Source of the DNA: an uncultured Prevotella sp.
Lineage (GTDB): Bacteria > Bacteroidota > Bacteroidia > Bacteroidales > Bacteroidaceae
Direction of reading: 5' to 3'
Length of the DNA: 64,000 bases
NCBI GenBank assembly: GCA_900541335.1
Contig: UQJC01000006.1
Coordinates: 1-64,000 of the forward strand
In this document: positions 37,230 to 46,730 of the stretch, piece after piece
Layout of the letters: every line of letters starts with the position of its first letter
Numbering within the stretch: the stretch's first letter is position 1
The notes under the pieces: generated by a model
The model's input: only the letters and a program-made list of their open reading frames with translations
Databases searched by the model: none
Told to the model about the DNA's origin: nothing
Translations under genes and position numbers: made by a program

Positions 37230-38678
37230 ATGGCTGAACCCAATCTGAAATCCAGCGCGGTTAACGGAGCCTTGTGGACTGCACTTGAGAAAATAGTCCG
37301 TCAAGGTGTGCAATTTGTAATAGGCATTATTCTAGCCCGTCTGCTTTTGCCCGAAGACTTTGGTATGGTCGGTATGCTGGCAATCTTTATTGCCATAGCC
37401 CAAGCCTTTGCCAACAGTGGGTTACAAGGTGCGTTGATTCAGAAAAAGAACAGCACAGATACAGACTGTTCTACCATCTTCTATTTCAACCTGGTAGTAT
37501 CGGTGGTGTGCTACCTTATCCTTTTCGTAACAGCTCCATGGATCGGTGATTTCTATAGTATGCCCGTTCTAGCGGATGTACTCCGTGTATCAGCTTTTTC
37601 GATAGTTATCATCTCTCTCTCAGCTGTACATAATACCCGGTTGACCAAGGCGTTGCGCTTTCGTGAACAGTCTATCGTCTCGGTGGTGAGTATGATTGTT
37701 TCAGGAGTGACAGGTCTGCTTCTGGCTTACCGAGGTTGGGGTGTGTGGGCATTGGTGTTTCAGACATTGATGGGACAACTTATGACGACCCTGTTGCTAA
37801 TCGGCATATCACGTTGGTGGCCTCGTTGGGAGTTCTCTATGCAGTCGTTCAGGCAATTATGGGGATTTGGCTCAAGAATACTTTGTTCTAGCTTAATCAA
37901 TACGGTCTATACCCATCTCTATACGTTGGTCATTGGTAAAGCCTTCTCACCGATTACTGCGGGATATTATAACCGTGGCAACCAGTTTGCTCTTCTGCCC
38001 ATCCAAACGATGACAGACATGACCGTCAAAATCAACTTTCCCATTCTGTCTAAAATTCAGGACGATGACGAACAGCTCTTGCGTGCTTATAAGAAGTTAC
38101 TCACCGTGCCGCTATTTTTGCTTTATCCGCTGTTGACGGGCATGGCTGTGTTGGGAGAGCCGTTCATCCTATTATTGATTGGTGAGAAGTGGTTGCCCTG
38201 TGTGCTGATTATGCAGATTCTCTGTATCGGCTACATGTTTAGTCCATTGACCTATATCAATTTGAACTTGCTCTATGTAAAGGGACGGACAGATCTCGTG
38301 CTGAAGTTGGAACTCATGAAAAAGCCCATCGCTTTTCTCATTCTTTTTGGTACGCTTCCTTTCGGTCTCATTCCCATGGTATTAGGAATGGCGCTTTACG
38401 ACTTTATAGCTTTCGCATTCAATTGCTACTATACGGGTAAGTTTTTACATTATGGCATCGGTCGCCAGCTACGTGAGATTCTTCCTATTTGGATTAACTG
38501 TGCTATCATGGCAGCAGTGATTTATGCGGTAGTCTATTTTTTTGACAGTCCTGTACTCAAATTGGTAGTTGGTATTCCTGTGGGTATGCTTACCTATTGG
38601 CTTTATGCACGCTTTACGCACGACGTCAATTTGCAGGAAGTAACCAGTATTATCCGTTCCAAACTACATAGAAAGTGA
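37230..38678 (+). CDS. wzx: Lipopolysaccharide/EPS repeat-unit flippase (Wzx, MOP family)
   Basis: This 482-residue membrane protein of the MOP/polysaccharide-transport superfamily should flip lipid-linked oligosaccharides across the inner membrane. About 12-14 hydrophobic helices are visible across its length. The N-terminus (SAVNGALWTALEKIVRQGVQ and ILARLLLPEDFGMVGMLAIF) matches the WzxC-like subgroup common in Bacteroidales. It sits in the middle of the locus between licD and the mutase gene. Confidence 0.9.
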   Translation: MAEPNLKSSAVNGALWTALEKIVRQGVQFVIGIILARLLLPEDFGMVGMLAIFIAIAQAFANSGLQGALIQKKNSTDTDCSTIFYFNLVVSVVCYLILFVTAPWIGDFYSMPVLADVLRVSAFSIVIISLSAVHNTRLTKALRFREQSIVSVVSMIVSGVTGLLLAYRGWGVWALVFQTLMGQLMTTLLLIGISRWWPRWEFSMQSFRQLWGFGSRILCSSLINTVYTHLYTLVIGKAFSPITAGYYNRGNQFALLPIQTMTDMTVKINFPILSKIQDDDEQLLRAYKKLLTVPLFLLYPLLTGMAVLGEPFILLLIGEKWLPCVLIMQILCIGYMFSPLTYINLNLLYVKGRTDLVLKLELMKKPIAFLILFGTLPFGLIPMVLGMALYDFIAFAFNCYYTGKFLHYGIGRQLREILPIWINCAIMAAVIYAVVYFFDSPVLKLVVGIPVGMLTYWLYARFTHDVNLQEVTSIIRSKLHRK

Positions 38679-38816
38679 AGTGGATGGGAGTAGAAGTGTT
38701 GGTGGAAGGATTTGGGCTCATAGCGTATCCTTTTCGCTCTTCAGCCCCTCAACTCCTAAAGCTTTTATGTTTTACCCCGTTTGCCTCAATGGCATACCTC
38801 AAACACCTCATTCGTT

Positions 38817-40019
38817 ATGACAGCATCAGCTCTTCCTTACGACTATCTCATCGTAGGTTCAGGTCTCTACGGTGCGACACTTGCCTACCGTATTCGTCAA
38901 GCCGGAAAACGTTGCTTAGTGATAGATAAGCGTCCCCATACGGGAGGCAATATCTATTGCGAGGACGTGGAAGGCATTCATGTGCACAAATACGGGGCAC
39001 ACATTTTCCATACGTCCAACCAAGCGGTATGGGAGTTTGTCAATCGCATCGTTCCCTTCAATCGTTATACGAATAGTCCTGTAGCCAATTATCGTGGTCA
39101 GCTCTTCAATCTGCCTTTTAATATGAATACCTTCTATCAAATGTGGGGGGTACATAATCCGGCAGAAGCTCAGGCCAAAATAGAAGAACAAAAAGCGGAA
39201 GCCCTTGCCGCTTTAAACGGACGGGAACCTGCGAATTTGGAAGAACAGGCCCTTACGCTTGTAGGAAAGGATATTTACTTGAAGTTAATCAAAGACTATA
39301 CAGAAAAGCAATGGGGACGTCCTTGCACGGAACTTCCGGCTTTCATCATTCGTCGATTGCCCGTTCGCTTGGTTTTTGATAACAATTACTTCAATGATAA
39401 ATACCAAGGTATTCCCATTGGGGGCTATAATCGGTTGATAGACGGACTTTTGGGAGATACGCCAGTCGTTTGCGAACAAGATTTCTTTGTTCCAATTTCT
39501 CCAGCTTTAGCTGCATTGTGTCCTCAATTGCTTGAGGAGGTTACGCAGCAAACTGACTGCACTTTGGCAAATCATTGGCGTAAAATAGCTTCTAAATTGG
39601 TCTATACGGGAGCTCTTGATGAATTCTATGGCAAACGTTTAGGAGCACTTGATTGGCGTACGGTATCATTCCAAACTCGCATTGAGGATACATCTAATTT
39701 CCAAGGCAATGCTGTGGTAAACTATACCAGTCATGACGAACCCTATACGCGTATCATCGAACACAAGCATTTTGAAATGTTTGGTGCCGAGGTTTATGAA
39801 TGTCCTCGAACCGTGGTAAGCGAGGAGTACAGTACAGAGTACCGCGAAGGAATGGAACCTTACTACCCCGTTAATGATGAGCGTAACAATCGTTTGGCTG
39901 AGCAATATCGACAACTGGCCGCCCAGGAAGAGGATGTACTCTTTGGCGGTCGTTTGGCTGAATATAAGTATTACGACATGGCTCCTATTGTCGAACAGGC
40001 TTTGGCGGTTAAATTATAA
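38817..40019 (+). CDS. glf: UDP-galactopyranose mutase
   Basis: This 400-residue FAD enzyme converts UDP-galactopyranose to UDP-galactofuranose, implying Galf in the polymer. The FAD-binding site is YLIVGSGLYGATLAYR, followed by KRPHTGGNIYCEDVEGIHVH and YGAHIFHTSN. C-terminal EYKYYDMAPIVEQAL is also family-typical. The start at 38817 (MTASALPYDYL) is chosen over an upstream frame start at 38781 because the Rossmann strand should begin near residue 8. Confidence 0.95.
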   Translation: MTASALPYDYLIVGSGLYGATLAYRIRQAGKRCLVIDKRPHTGGNIYCEDVEGIHVHKYGAHIFHTSNQAVWEFVNRIVPFNRYTNSPVANYRGQLFNLPFNMNTFYQMWGVHNPAEAQAKIEEQKAEALAALNGREPANLEEQALTLVGKDIYLKLIKDYTEKQWGRPCTELPAFIIRRLPVRLVFDNNYFNDKYQGIPIGGYNRLIDGLLGDTPVVCEQDFFVPISPALAALCPQLLEEVTQQTDCTLANHWRKIASKLVYTGALDEFYGKRLGALDWRTVSFQTRIEDTSNFQGNAVVNYTSHDEPYTRIIEHKHFEMFGAEVYECPRTVVSEEYSTEYREGMEPYYPVNDERNNRLAEQYRQLAAQEEDVLFGGRLAEYKYYDMAPIVEQALAVKL

Positions 40020-40377
40020 CCTCCTGTCTCCTGCTTGGTTGTTCCCTCAAAGTTCTGTCGTTTAATCTGAAACGATAGAATCAAAGACAAATTCGGGCAA
40101 GTTTACTTCCAATGGCAGCTTGCTCGAAAAAATGCTTACCGTCAACTGATGGATTTCTTACATATCCCTTCGGATGTTTTTTGTATGAAGTCATATAAGG
40201 GATGTTCTATAAATTACAGTTTAGGAGTTTAAGTGTTTAAGGTTGATTCATCAAGCCATAAACTCTTCAACTTATCAACTGATAATTAATAGAACCAGCC
40301 ATAAGGCTTCTTTCTAAGACTTGTGAGTTCGTGCATCTTGCGAGCATAAGTGTTTAGAACGTTATTATTTTCCGGCA
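40020..40377. other. Spacer between glf and the UpxY-like gene
   Basis: There is no gene here. The second half (40201-40290) is a copy of a dispersed intergenic repeat also found at 50072-50175. No TAnnTTTG box was found, so how the next gene is transcribed is unclear. Confidence 0.55.
40201..40290. repeat. Dispersed intergenic repeat, copy 1
   Basis: It begins GATGTTCT-AAATTAC-GTTT-GGAGTTTAA and ends near TCAACTGATAATT. The same ordered blocks occur at 50072-50175. Both copies contain imperfect inverted GAGTTTAA/TTAAACTC-like segments. Confidence 0.65.
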
Positions 40378-41082
40378 TTGTCTGATGCACCCATCCGTAA
40401 GCAAGAAACCACGTGTTTCGATGGCGTCGGAGTTACTCCCCACGCGCCCTCCATTTCTGCTACAGTCAGAAATGGGGTGTCGGTAGACTATATCTTGGAT
40501 GTTCAGAAACAATGGTATGTACTTCGCATTTCTTACGGACGTTATACTCCAGCCCAAGAGTTGATTCATACTCACGGACTGGACTTTTTTCATCCCTTCT
40601 ATCACACTCGTCAACGAGTCAACGGAAAGATGAAGAAAGTGACCAAACCGTTGTTGTGGAATCTGATTTTTGTCTATGCTCGTCCAGAGCAGATACAAGC
40701 CTTGATGGGTGATCCACATAACAATCTTTTGACCTTTTACTACGACCACTTTACGACAAACACTTACGGCAAAAATCCTCCCCTCACGGTTCGTGAGTCT
40801 GAGATGCGCAACTTTATCCGCCTCACCTCCATCAACAATGAGCATATCCGTCTGGTTCATCCCGATCAGTGTCGTTTTCGAAGCGGAGATCAAGTGCGTA
40901 TCACGCAAGGAGACTTTGCTGGTATAACCGGGCGAGTAGCTAAAGCCGTAGGTGAACAACGCGTAATCGTTGAACTCTCCCATCTGTGTCTCATAGCTAC
41001 AGCTTATATTCCGACAGCCTTTCTCGAATCGATTGACTCGAATACAGCCAGTGAAACGATGCCGATGAGAGAGGAAACATAA
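40378..41082 (+). CDS. UpxY-like transcription antiterminator (NusG family)
   Basis: This protein of about 234 residues resembles the Bacteroides UpxY/NusG paralogues that bind RNA polymerase and allow read-through of capsule-locus leaders. An NGN domain starts at QWYVLRISYGRYTPAQEL (about residue 42) and a KOW domain includes FRSGDQVRITQGDFAG and ITGRVAKAVGEQRVIVEL. No in-frame ATG exists between an upstream stop at 40324 and the domain, so the start is TTG at 40378 or a downstream GTG; the N-terminal 40 residues are doubtful. Unlike typical UpxY genes, which open their locus, this one sits in the middle. Confidence 0.8.
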   Translation: MSDAPIRKQETTCFDGVGVTPHAPSISATVRNGVSVDYILDVQKQWYVLRISYGRYTPAQELIHTHGLDFFHPFYHTRQRVNGKMKKVTKPLLWNLIFVYARPEQIQALMGDPHNNLLTFYYDHFTTNTYGKNPPLTVRESEMRNFIRLTSINNEHIRLVHPDQCRFRSGDQVRITQGDFAGITGRVAKAVGEQRVIVELSHLCLIATAYIPTAFLESIDSNTASETMPMREET

Positions 41083-41269
41083 TGGCTTGCCAATACACGT
41101 ATAGTCTATTAGGTTTTCATCCGTATCAGGTTCTTATGAAGTGAAATAGGGGGGATTCTTAATAGTCAATTGATTATTATGTCCAGCGCATCCTGATAAG
41201 TCCTCCTTCTTAGATTTTGGGCAAAACAGAATTGTTTTATTCCATTTCATTTTAAAATCATTCTTCCTC

Positions 41270-42838
41270 ATGAAATATCCCGTAGGAATCCAAAGTTTTG
41301 AACGAATCATTATGGATGGTTATGTCTATGTCGACAAGACAGATATGATTTACTCCTTAGCCAATAAAGGAAGTATCTATTTCCTCAGCCGCCCCCGCCG
41401 CTTCGGCAAGAGCCTCTTGATTTCTACGCTGGAGAGCTACTTTCTCGGACGGAAGGAACTGTTCGAAGGCTTGAAGATAGCGGAGTTGGAGAAGGAATGG
41501 AAGCAGCACGCCGTGTTCCGGTTGGACTTGAATGGAGCAAATTTTACCACTCCGGGAGAGCTGGAGAAAGTGTTGGAAAGGCACGTGGATAAATGGGAAA
41601 AACAATACGGCATCGTGGTCGATGCAGAAAAGGAATATATCGGTTCCCGCTGTCAGCGAATTTTCGAAAAGGCAAAAGAGCAGACAGGCTTCGGTGTAGT
41701 TGTTCTTGTCGATGAATACGACAAGCCCTTGCTCGACGTCATGGAAGTAGATGAGGAACTCCTGGCACATAATCGCGAAGTGCTGAAAAGCTTCTATTCC
41801 GTCTTCAAACTGACCGACGATTTGTTACGCTTCGTCTTCCTCACCGGTGTCACGAAGTTCTCGCAGATTACGGTGTTCAGCGGATTCAACCAGCCACTGG
41901 ATATCAGCATGAGTGAGGAATATGAAACTCTTTGCGGCATCACAGAGGACGAACTAAATAGCTATTTCACCGAAACAATTCAAGAAATGGCACAGGTGGA
42001 AGAGTGTACGCCCCAAGCTTACCATAGCATGCTGAAGCACCACTATGATGGTTATCACTTCAGTCGTGGGCTTACCGACCTTTATAATCCGTTCAGCTTG
42101 TTGATTGCTTTCCGCAATCGCGAAATAGCTGACTATTGGTTTGCCTCTGGCACTCCGACCTACTTAGTTCGCTTGCTGAACCATTTTCATGAAGGCATAG
42201 ACGAACTTGTTGGGAAATATTATAAGCCCAGCGAGTTCATCAACTACCGTGCCGACATTGAGAGTCCCTTGCCCATGATTTACCAGAGCGGTTACCTGAC
42301 CATTAAGGGGTATGACCGAGAAGACCGGATGTTTTTGCTCGACTTTCCCAACAACGAAGTAAAAGGTGGTTTCCTTGACGTGTTGGCCTCCAATTATTTA
42401 CAGACCAGCTCTTCAGCCCAGTCCTGGATGCAAAGAGCGGTATCGAGTCTCAAGCGCGGCGACCTCGACGGCTTCCGCGACAAGCTTACCGCCTTCTTCG
42501 CCAGCATCCCCTATAGCATGCGGCGCAAGGAGAGCGAGTCCGAGCGTGAACGTTACTTCCACTATACCTTCTACCTCCTGCTCCGCCTCATGAGCGTCTT
42601 CACCGTCTATACGGAGAAGGAGCAGAGTCAAGGTCGCGTAGACTGCATCATCGAAACCCCGAAGTACGTCTACATCTTCGAGTTCAAGCTCGACGGCACA
42701 GCCGCCCAGGCCCTCCGGCAGATCGAGGCCAAGGGCTACGCCCGCCCCTATGTCGACGACCCGCGCCCCGTCCGTCTCATCGGTGTCAATTTCTCGTCCG
42801 AGAAGGGAACGGTTGACGACTGGGCGGTGAAGGGGTAG
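41270..42838 (+). CDS. AAA-ATPase / PD-(D/E)XK nuclease family protein, copy 2
   Basis: This 522-residue paralogue of the protein at 1606-3189 has the same order of motifs: YVDKTD, Walker A RPRRFGKS, Walker B VVLVDEYD, FLTGVTKFSQ, and nuclease-like RVDCII...FEFK. Most of the protein is nearly identical to copy 1, but residues about 89-140 differ strongly. The last roughly 420 bases are visibly richer in G and C and use C-ending codons, unlike copy 1. It lies inside the polysaccharide locus just ahead of a third family member. Function is unknown; mobile, defence or housekeeping roles have not been separated for this family. Confidence 0.85.
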   Translation: MKYPVGIQSFERIIMDGYVYVDKTDMIYSLANKGSIYFLSRPRRFGKSLLISTLESYFLGRKELFEGLKIAELEKEWKQHAVFRLDLNGANFTTPGELEKVLERHVDKWEKQYGIVVDAEKEYIGSRCQRIFEKAKEQTGFGVVVLVDEYDKPLLDVMEVDEELLAHNREVLKSFYSVFKLTDDLLRFVFLTGVTKFSQITVFSGFNQPLDISMSEEYETLCGITEDELNSYFTETIQEMAQVEECTPQAYHSMLKHHYDGYHFSRGLTDLYNPFSLLIAFRNREIADYWFASGTPTYLVRLLNHFHEGIDELVGKYYKPSEFINYRADIESPLPMIYQSGYLTIKGYDREDRMFLLDFPNNEVKGGFLDVLASNYLQTSSSAQSWMQRAVSSLKRGDLDGFRDKLTAFFASIPYSMRRKESESERERYFHYTFYLLLRLMSVFTVYTEKEQSQGRVDCIIETPKYVYIFEFKLDGTAAQALRQIEAKGYARPYVDDPRPVRLIGVNFSSEKGTVDDWAVKG

Positions 42839-42959
42839 GGGCTTACATGTGCGGACCCTTGTTCTGCCCATTAAAAAAATAGGCCTCGTGGGAGAAGGTT
42901 CTTCTCGCACGAGGAGCGATATATTGTTTCTGTATAAATCCCCTTTGTTGCGAAGTCTT

Positions 42960-44720
42960 ATGTTCCCCCCCCATACCCCCACCAAGCGCAAGCGCATTCC
43001 TTATGGAATGATGAATTTTGTCGATGTTCGCGAAAGCAATTGCTATTACGTGGACAAGACAGACTTTATTGTGCGCATAGAGGATGCCAACAAGTACTTC
43101 TTCTTCATTCGTCCCCGTCGTTTTGGCAAGACATTGACGATTTCAATGTTACAGCATTATTATGATGTGCTGACGAAGGACAAGTTTGAAGAATGGTATG
43201 GCGACCTCTATATTGGCCAGCATCCCACGCCCGAACGTAACTCCTATCTGGTTCTCTACTTGAACTTTGCCAATGTGCAAGGTGAGTTGACTGGTTATCG
43301 TCAGTCGCTCGATGCACATTGTTACAACCAGTTCTCGTATTTCTGTGACCGCTATGCAGCATATCTTCCTTCAAACATTCAGTCGCTACTGAAGGAAAGG
43401 GAGGGAGCAGTCGCACAGTTGGACTTTCTGGTAAACGTATGCCATAGGGCGGGACAGAAGATTTATCTCTTTATTGATGAGTACGACCATTTTACGAACA
43501 AAATACTCTCCGAACCCGCCTGTCTCGTCGACTACCTGAGCGAAACTCATGGCACGGGCTATCTGCGCAGCTTCTTCGATACCGTAAAGTATGGAACCTA
43601 TACTTCCATTCAACGTTGCTTCGTGACCGGTGTGAGTCCCGTTACCATGGACGACCTGACCAGCGGCTTCAACATCGGCACCAATTACTCCCTCTCTCCT
43701 GAGTTCAACGAACTTACTGGTTTTACCGAAGAGGAGGTGCGCGATATGTTGACCTACTACGCTACAACTGCTACGTTTCATCATACCCCCGATGAACTCA
43801 TCGAAGTAATGAAGCCCTGGTACGACAACTACTGCTTTGCCAGCCAGCGATATGGTTGTGCCACGATGTACAATAGCAACATGGTGCTTTACTTTGTGGA
43901 TAATTACATCCGAAACGGAGGACAGCTGCCTTCCCGCATGATTGAGGACAACATCCGCGTGGACTACAACAAACTCCGCATGCTCATCCGTAAGGACAAG
44001 GAATTCCAATACGATGCCTCTATCATCCAAACCATCGTTGAACAGGGCTATATCTGTGCCGACCTCAAGACAGGATTCCCCGCCGAAAAAATAGCTCACC
44101 CCGACAACTTCATCAGCCTTCTCTACTACTTTGGCATGCTTACCCTTGCCGGAATCACAGAAGGCAAGACGCGACTGGTTATCCCTAACCAGGTGGTGCG
44201 CGACCAGATGTACACTTATTTGCTCGAAACGTACGAAGAGAATGCGTTAAGCTATGACACTTACAAGATGGGTGACCTCCACTCGAAGCTTGCCTACCGG
44301 GGTGAATGGAAGGCATATTTTGAGTACATAGCCGACTGCCTCAGGCGTTATGCTTCTCAGCGTGACCGGCAGAAGGGGGAATCCTTTGTTCACGGCTTCA
44401 CCCTAGCCCTCACCTCTCTCAATAAGTTTTATCGTCCCATCTCCGAACAAGATACTCAAGCGGGCTACGTGGACCTCTTCTTGAAACCCAACGTAGAAGT
44501 CTACCCCGACATGAAGCACAGCTACCTCATCGAACTGAAGTATGCCCGCAGCAGTGCCACAGCCACATACATAGCCCACCTCCACGCCGAAGCCATCGCA
44601 CAAGTCAATCGCTATGCCGCAACCGGAATGGTACAATCGCACGTCGCCCACACCCAACTGCACAAAGTCGTGGTTCTCTATCAAGGTGTAGATATGGTGG
44701 TTTGTGAGGAGGTGGGGTGA
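42960..44720 (+). CDS. AAA-ATPase / PD-(D/E)XK nuclease family protein, divergent copy 3
   Basis: This 586-residue protein is a distant relative of copies 1 and 2. It has YYVDKTD, Walker A RPRRFGKT (51-58), Walker B LFIDEYDHF, CFVTGVSPVTMDDLTSGFN, and a C-terminal AGYVDLFL...YLIELKYAR nuclease-like core. The start at 42960 is chosen because conserved sequence begins just after it; the frame extends 37 codons upstream. It follows copy 2 by 121 bases on the same strand, so the two may be cotranscribed. Its role in or near a polysaccharide locus is unknown. Confidence 0.83.
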   Translation: MFPPHTPTKRKRIPYGMMNFVDVRESNCYYVDKTDFIVRIEDANKYFFFIRPRRFGKTLTISMLQHYYDVLTKDKFEEWYGDLYIGQHPTPERNSYLVLYLNFANVQGELTGYRQSLDAHCYNQFSYFCDRYAAYLPSNIQSLLKEREGAVAQLDFLVNVCHRAGQKIYLFIDEYDHFTNKILSEPACLVDYLSETHGTGYLRSFFDTVKYGTYTSIQRCFVTGVSPVTMDDLTSGFNIGTNYSLSPEFNELTGFTEEEVRDMLTYYATTATFHHTPDELIEVMKPWYDNYCFASQRYGCATMYNSNMVLYFVDNYIRNGGQLPSRMIEDNIRVDYNKLRMLIRKDKEFQYDASIIQTIVEQGYICADLKTGFPAEKIAHPDNFISLLYYFGMLTLAGITEGKTRLVIPNQVVRDQMYTYLLETYEENALSYDTYKMGDLHSKLAYRGEWKAYFEYIADCLRRYASQRDRQKGESFVHGFTLALTSLNKFYRPISEQDTQAGYVDLFLKPNVEVYPDMKHSYLIELKYARSSATATYIAHLHAEAIAQVNRYAATGMVQSHVAHTQLHKVVVLYQGVDMVVCEEVG

Positions 44721-44861
44721 TGAGGAGATGGTAAGATTGAACGTTTTACATATCTATATTTTGATTGCCTAAATAGATTATCAACTTCTATATCCCTTCT
44801 TATAATTGATATAAGAATCTCTATATTATTATAGGGAGAAGTTCATAACATCCTACCAACT

Positions 44862-45830
44862 ATGCAAACATTTAATACTCAACCTGAAATTCGAAACGGA
44901 TTTCATATTTCAGCCAAACGTAAACGCCTGTGGCAAATTGAGATAGAACTTTTACAAGATCTTCTCGAAGTCTGTCAACGTAACAACCTGCGCATTTGGG
45001 TTGAAGGTGGAACTCTTCTTGGAGCTGTCCGTCATAAGGGCTACATCCCTTGGGATGACGACATCGACACTATCATGCCACGAGAAGACTACAACAAGTT
45101 GGTCAAAATAGCAGACAAAGAGTTCAAGCATCCTCACTTTCTGCAAACAGCTTATAGTGACACTCACTATTTCCGTGGACATGCACAATTACGTAATAGT
45201 AATACCACAGGAGCTTTGCCTGGTGAAATCTTTAGAGACTTCAACCAAGGTATCTTCATAGATATTTTCCCCCTTGATGATACGCCCAAGTCAGAAAGAG
45301 ACTTTTGTAAACTCGTCAAAAAAGTCAACATTATGCGCAATACTTTGGCAAACTATCACCTGCCCCTTGACATGATTTGTCATCGCGATATACCTTTTGC
45401 TTTTTTAAGAGACTGGAGAAACCGTTATCGTATTAAGCGCGCAGGTGGATTTCGGGAATATTTTCAACAGTTCGAAGAGCTCTTTACCGATAAACGTGAC
45501 GAATTATCACCCAATTACACGATGCTATCCTCTTTTCTCTATAACTTCATACCTAAACATCTCTTCAATGAAACTATTTATTTAGATTTCGAACACATCA
45601 AGGTTCCCGCTATAAAAGATTATGACGCTTATCTTAAAATAGAATACGGAGACTATATGACTCCAGTTCAAGCTCCGTCATTTCATGGTAGTCTATATAT
45701 CGAAACCGAACGTCCATATACAGAGGTTCTCAAAGAAGTTCGAAAAATCAACTCACCTTTTAATCGTTGGAAGCGTAAGTTATTCAAGCAATCAGAGCCG
45801 GCTATTTTACGGGAACTCCTCTCATTATAG
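44862..45830 (+). CDS. LicD-family phosphotransferase, copy 2
   Basis: This 322-residue LicD homologue has the signature GTLLGAVRHKGYIPWDDDID, HYFRGHAQLRNS, FNQGIFIDIFPLDD and a C-terminal MTPVQAPSFHGS. It is roughly half identical by eye to copy 1 and begins with the same NGF...KRKRLWQIEIELLQ pattern. Its codon use is more AT-rich than that of copy 1. With copy 1 it brackets wzx, glf, the UpxY-like gene and the AAA-ATPase pair. A different phospho-donor or acceptor from copy 1 is likely. Confidence 0.88.
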   Translation: MQTFNTQPEIRNGFHISAKRKRLWQIEIELLQDLLEVCQRNNLRIWVEGGTLLGAVRHKGYIPWDDDIDTIMPREDYNKLVKIADKEFKHPHFLQTAYSDTHYFRGHAQLRNSNTTGALPGEIFRDFNQGIFIDIFPLDDTPKSERDFCKLVKKVNIMRNTLANYHLPLDMICHRDIPFAFLRDWRNRYRIKRAGGFREYFQQFEELFTDKRDELSPNYTMLSSFLYNFIPKHLFNETIYLDFEHIKVPAIKDYDAYLKIEYGDYMTPVQAPSFHGSLYIETERPYTEVLKEVRKINSPFNRWKRKLFKQSEPAILRELLSL

Positions 45831-45872
45831 TCTTCATTATATTTTATCTTTTTCATAGCCTATACATAAAAA

Positions 45873-46685
45873 CTGAAAAAGCTCTCGACAAGAAATAGCC
45901 GTGTTCCCGCCTTTGACATTATGAAAGGCATAGGTATTCTTGCTATGATTATCGGTCATACCATTATACCTGATATTCTGAGCGACTTTATCTTTGTTTG
46001 GCATATGCCTTTATTCTTTCAGGGTATTTCTGTAAGATAAAGCCTATGAGCGTATTGCTGAGAAACAATCTACGTACATTACTCGTTCTCTATCTGCTTA
46101 CCGCTATTGTCATCTTTCTCTTTGCACTATTCTACGACCTATTGGGGCGCAAAAGTTATGATGCTTTATCTTACATTATAGCCATTTTCGTGGAATCAGG
46201 CTCACGCACAGGTTTACCTCTATCAGAATATTTCATCGGGCCATTTGGTTTTTGCTCGCTCTTTTTTGGTGCAGATTGATTTTCAATAGTATACTGATAT
46301 TATCCTTCATTTTTTGTGGTTTGAGAGTATATGGACAGGAAGTATGTCTATGATCAGTAATACTTATTCCAACCTCGTAATCAATTATCTTGGGGCTGTT
46401 ACTATGGTTTATGCCATTTACCGTCTGTCGGCCTACCTCAGCCGTTTTGAAAACTGCTTGGTACGTTCGCTAACTCATATAGGAAGGGTTAGTCTTCTGA
46501 TACTTTGCGTCCACGCTGTTCACGGATTCATTACTCTCCTTCCTGCTCTTCAAGATAAAGTTTTTCATTTAGATCCACATGAATATATATTGGTTACTAA
46601 CGTGTGGGTTTTTATATTTCCACTTGTCGTTTCTCACTGTCTTTATCAAATACGGTGGATTCGAAGAGTCTTTAATTTGTCATGA
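45873..46685 (+). pseudogene. Broken acyltransferase-3 family gene
   Basis: Pieces of one O-acyltransferase are spread over three frames. The first reads NSRVPAFDIMKGIGILAMII up to HMPLFF, then shifts near 46015-46020 into SGYFCKIKPMSV and on to a membrane segment. A second shift near 46241 is needed to read FLLALFWCRLIFN. A third piece (46314-46685) holds the C-terminal helices (SNLVINYLGAVTMVYAIYRL), and the stretch between pieces is too short, implying an internal deletion. No start codon is seen. An intact gene would O-acetylate the polymer, so that modification is probably lost here. Confidence 0.8.
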
Positions 46686-46730
46686 TGTTTTTTGTGATCT
46701 GATAGAAACAATCATAAATCACTCCGTTGT

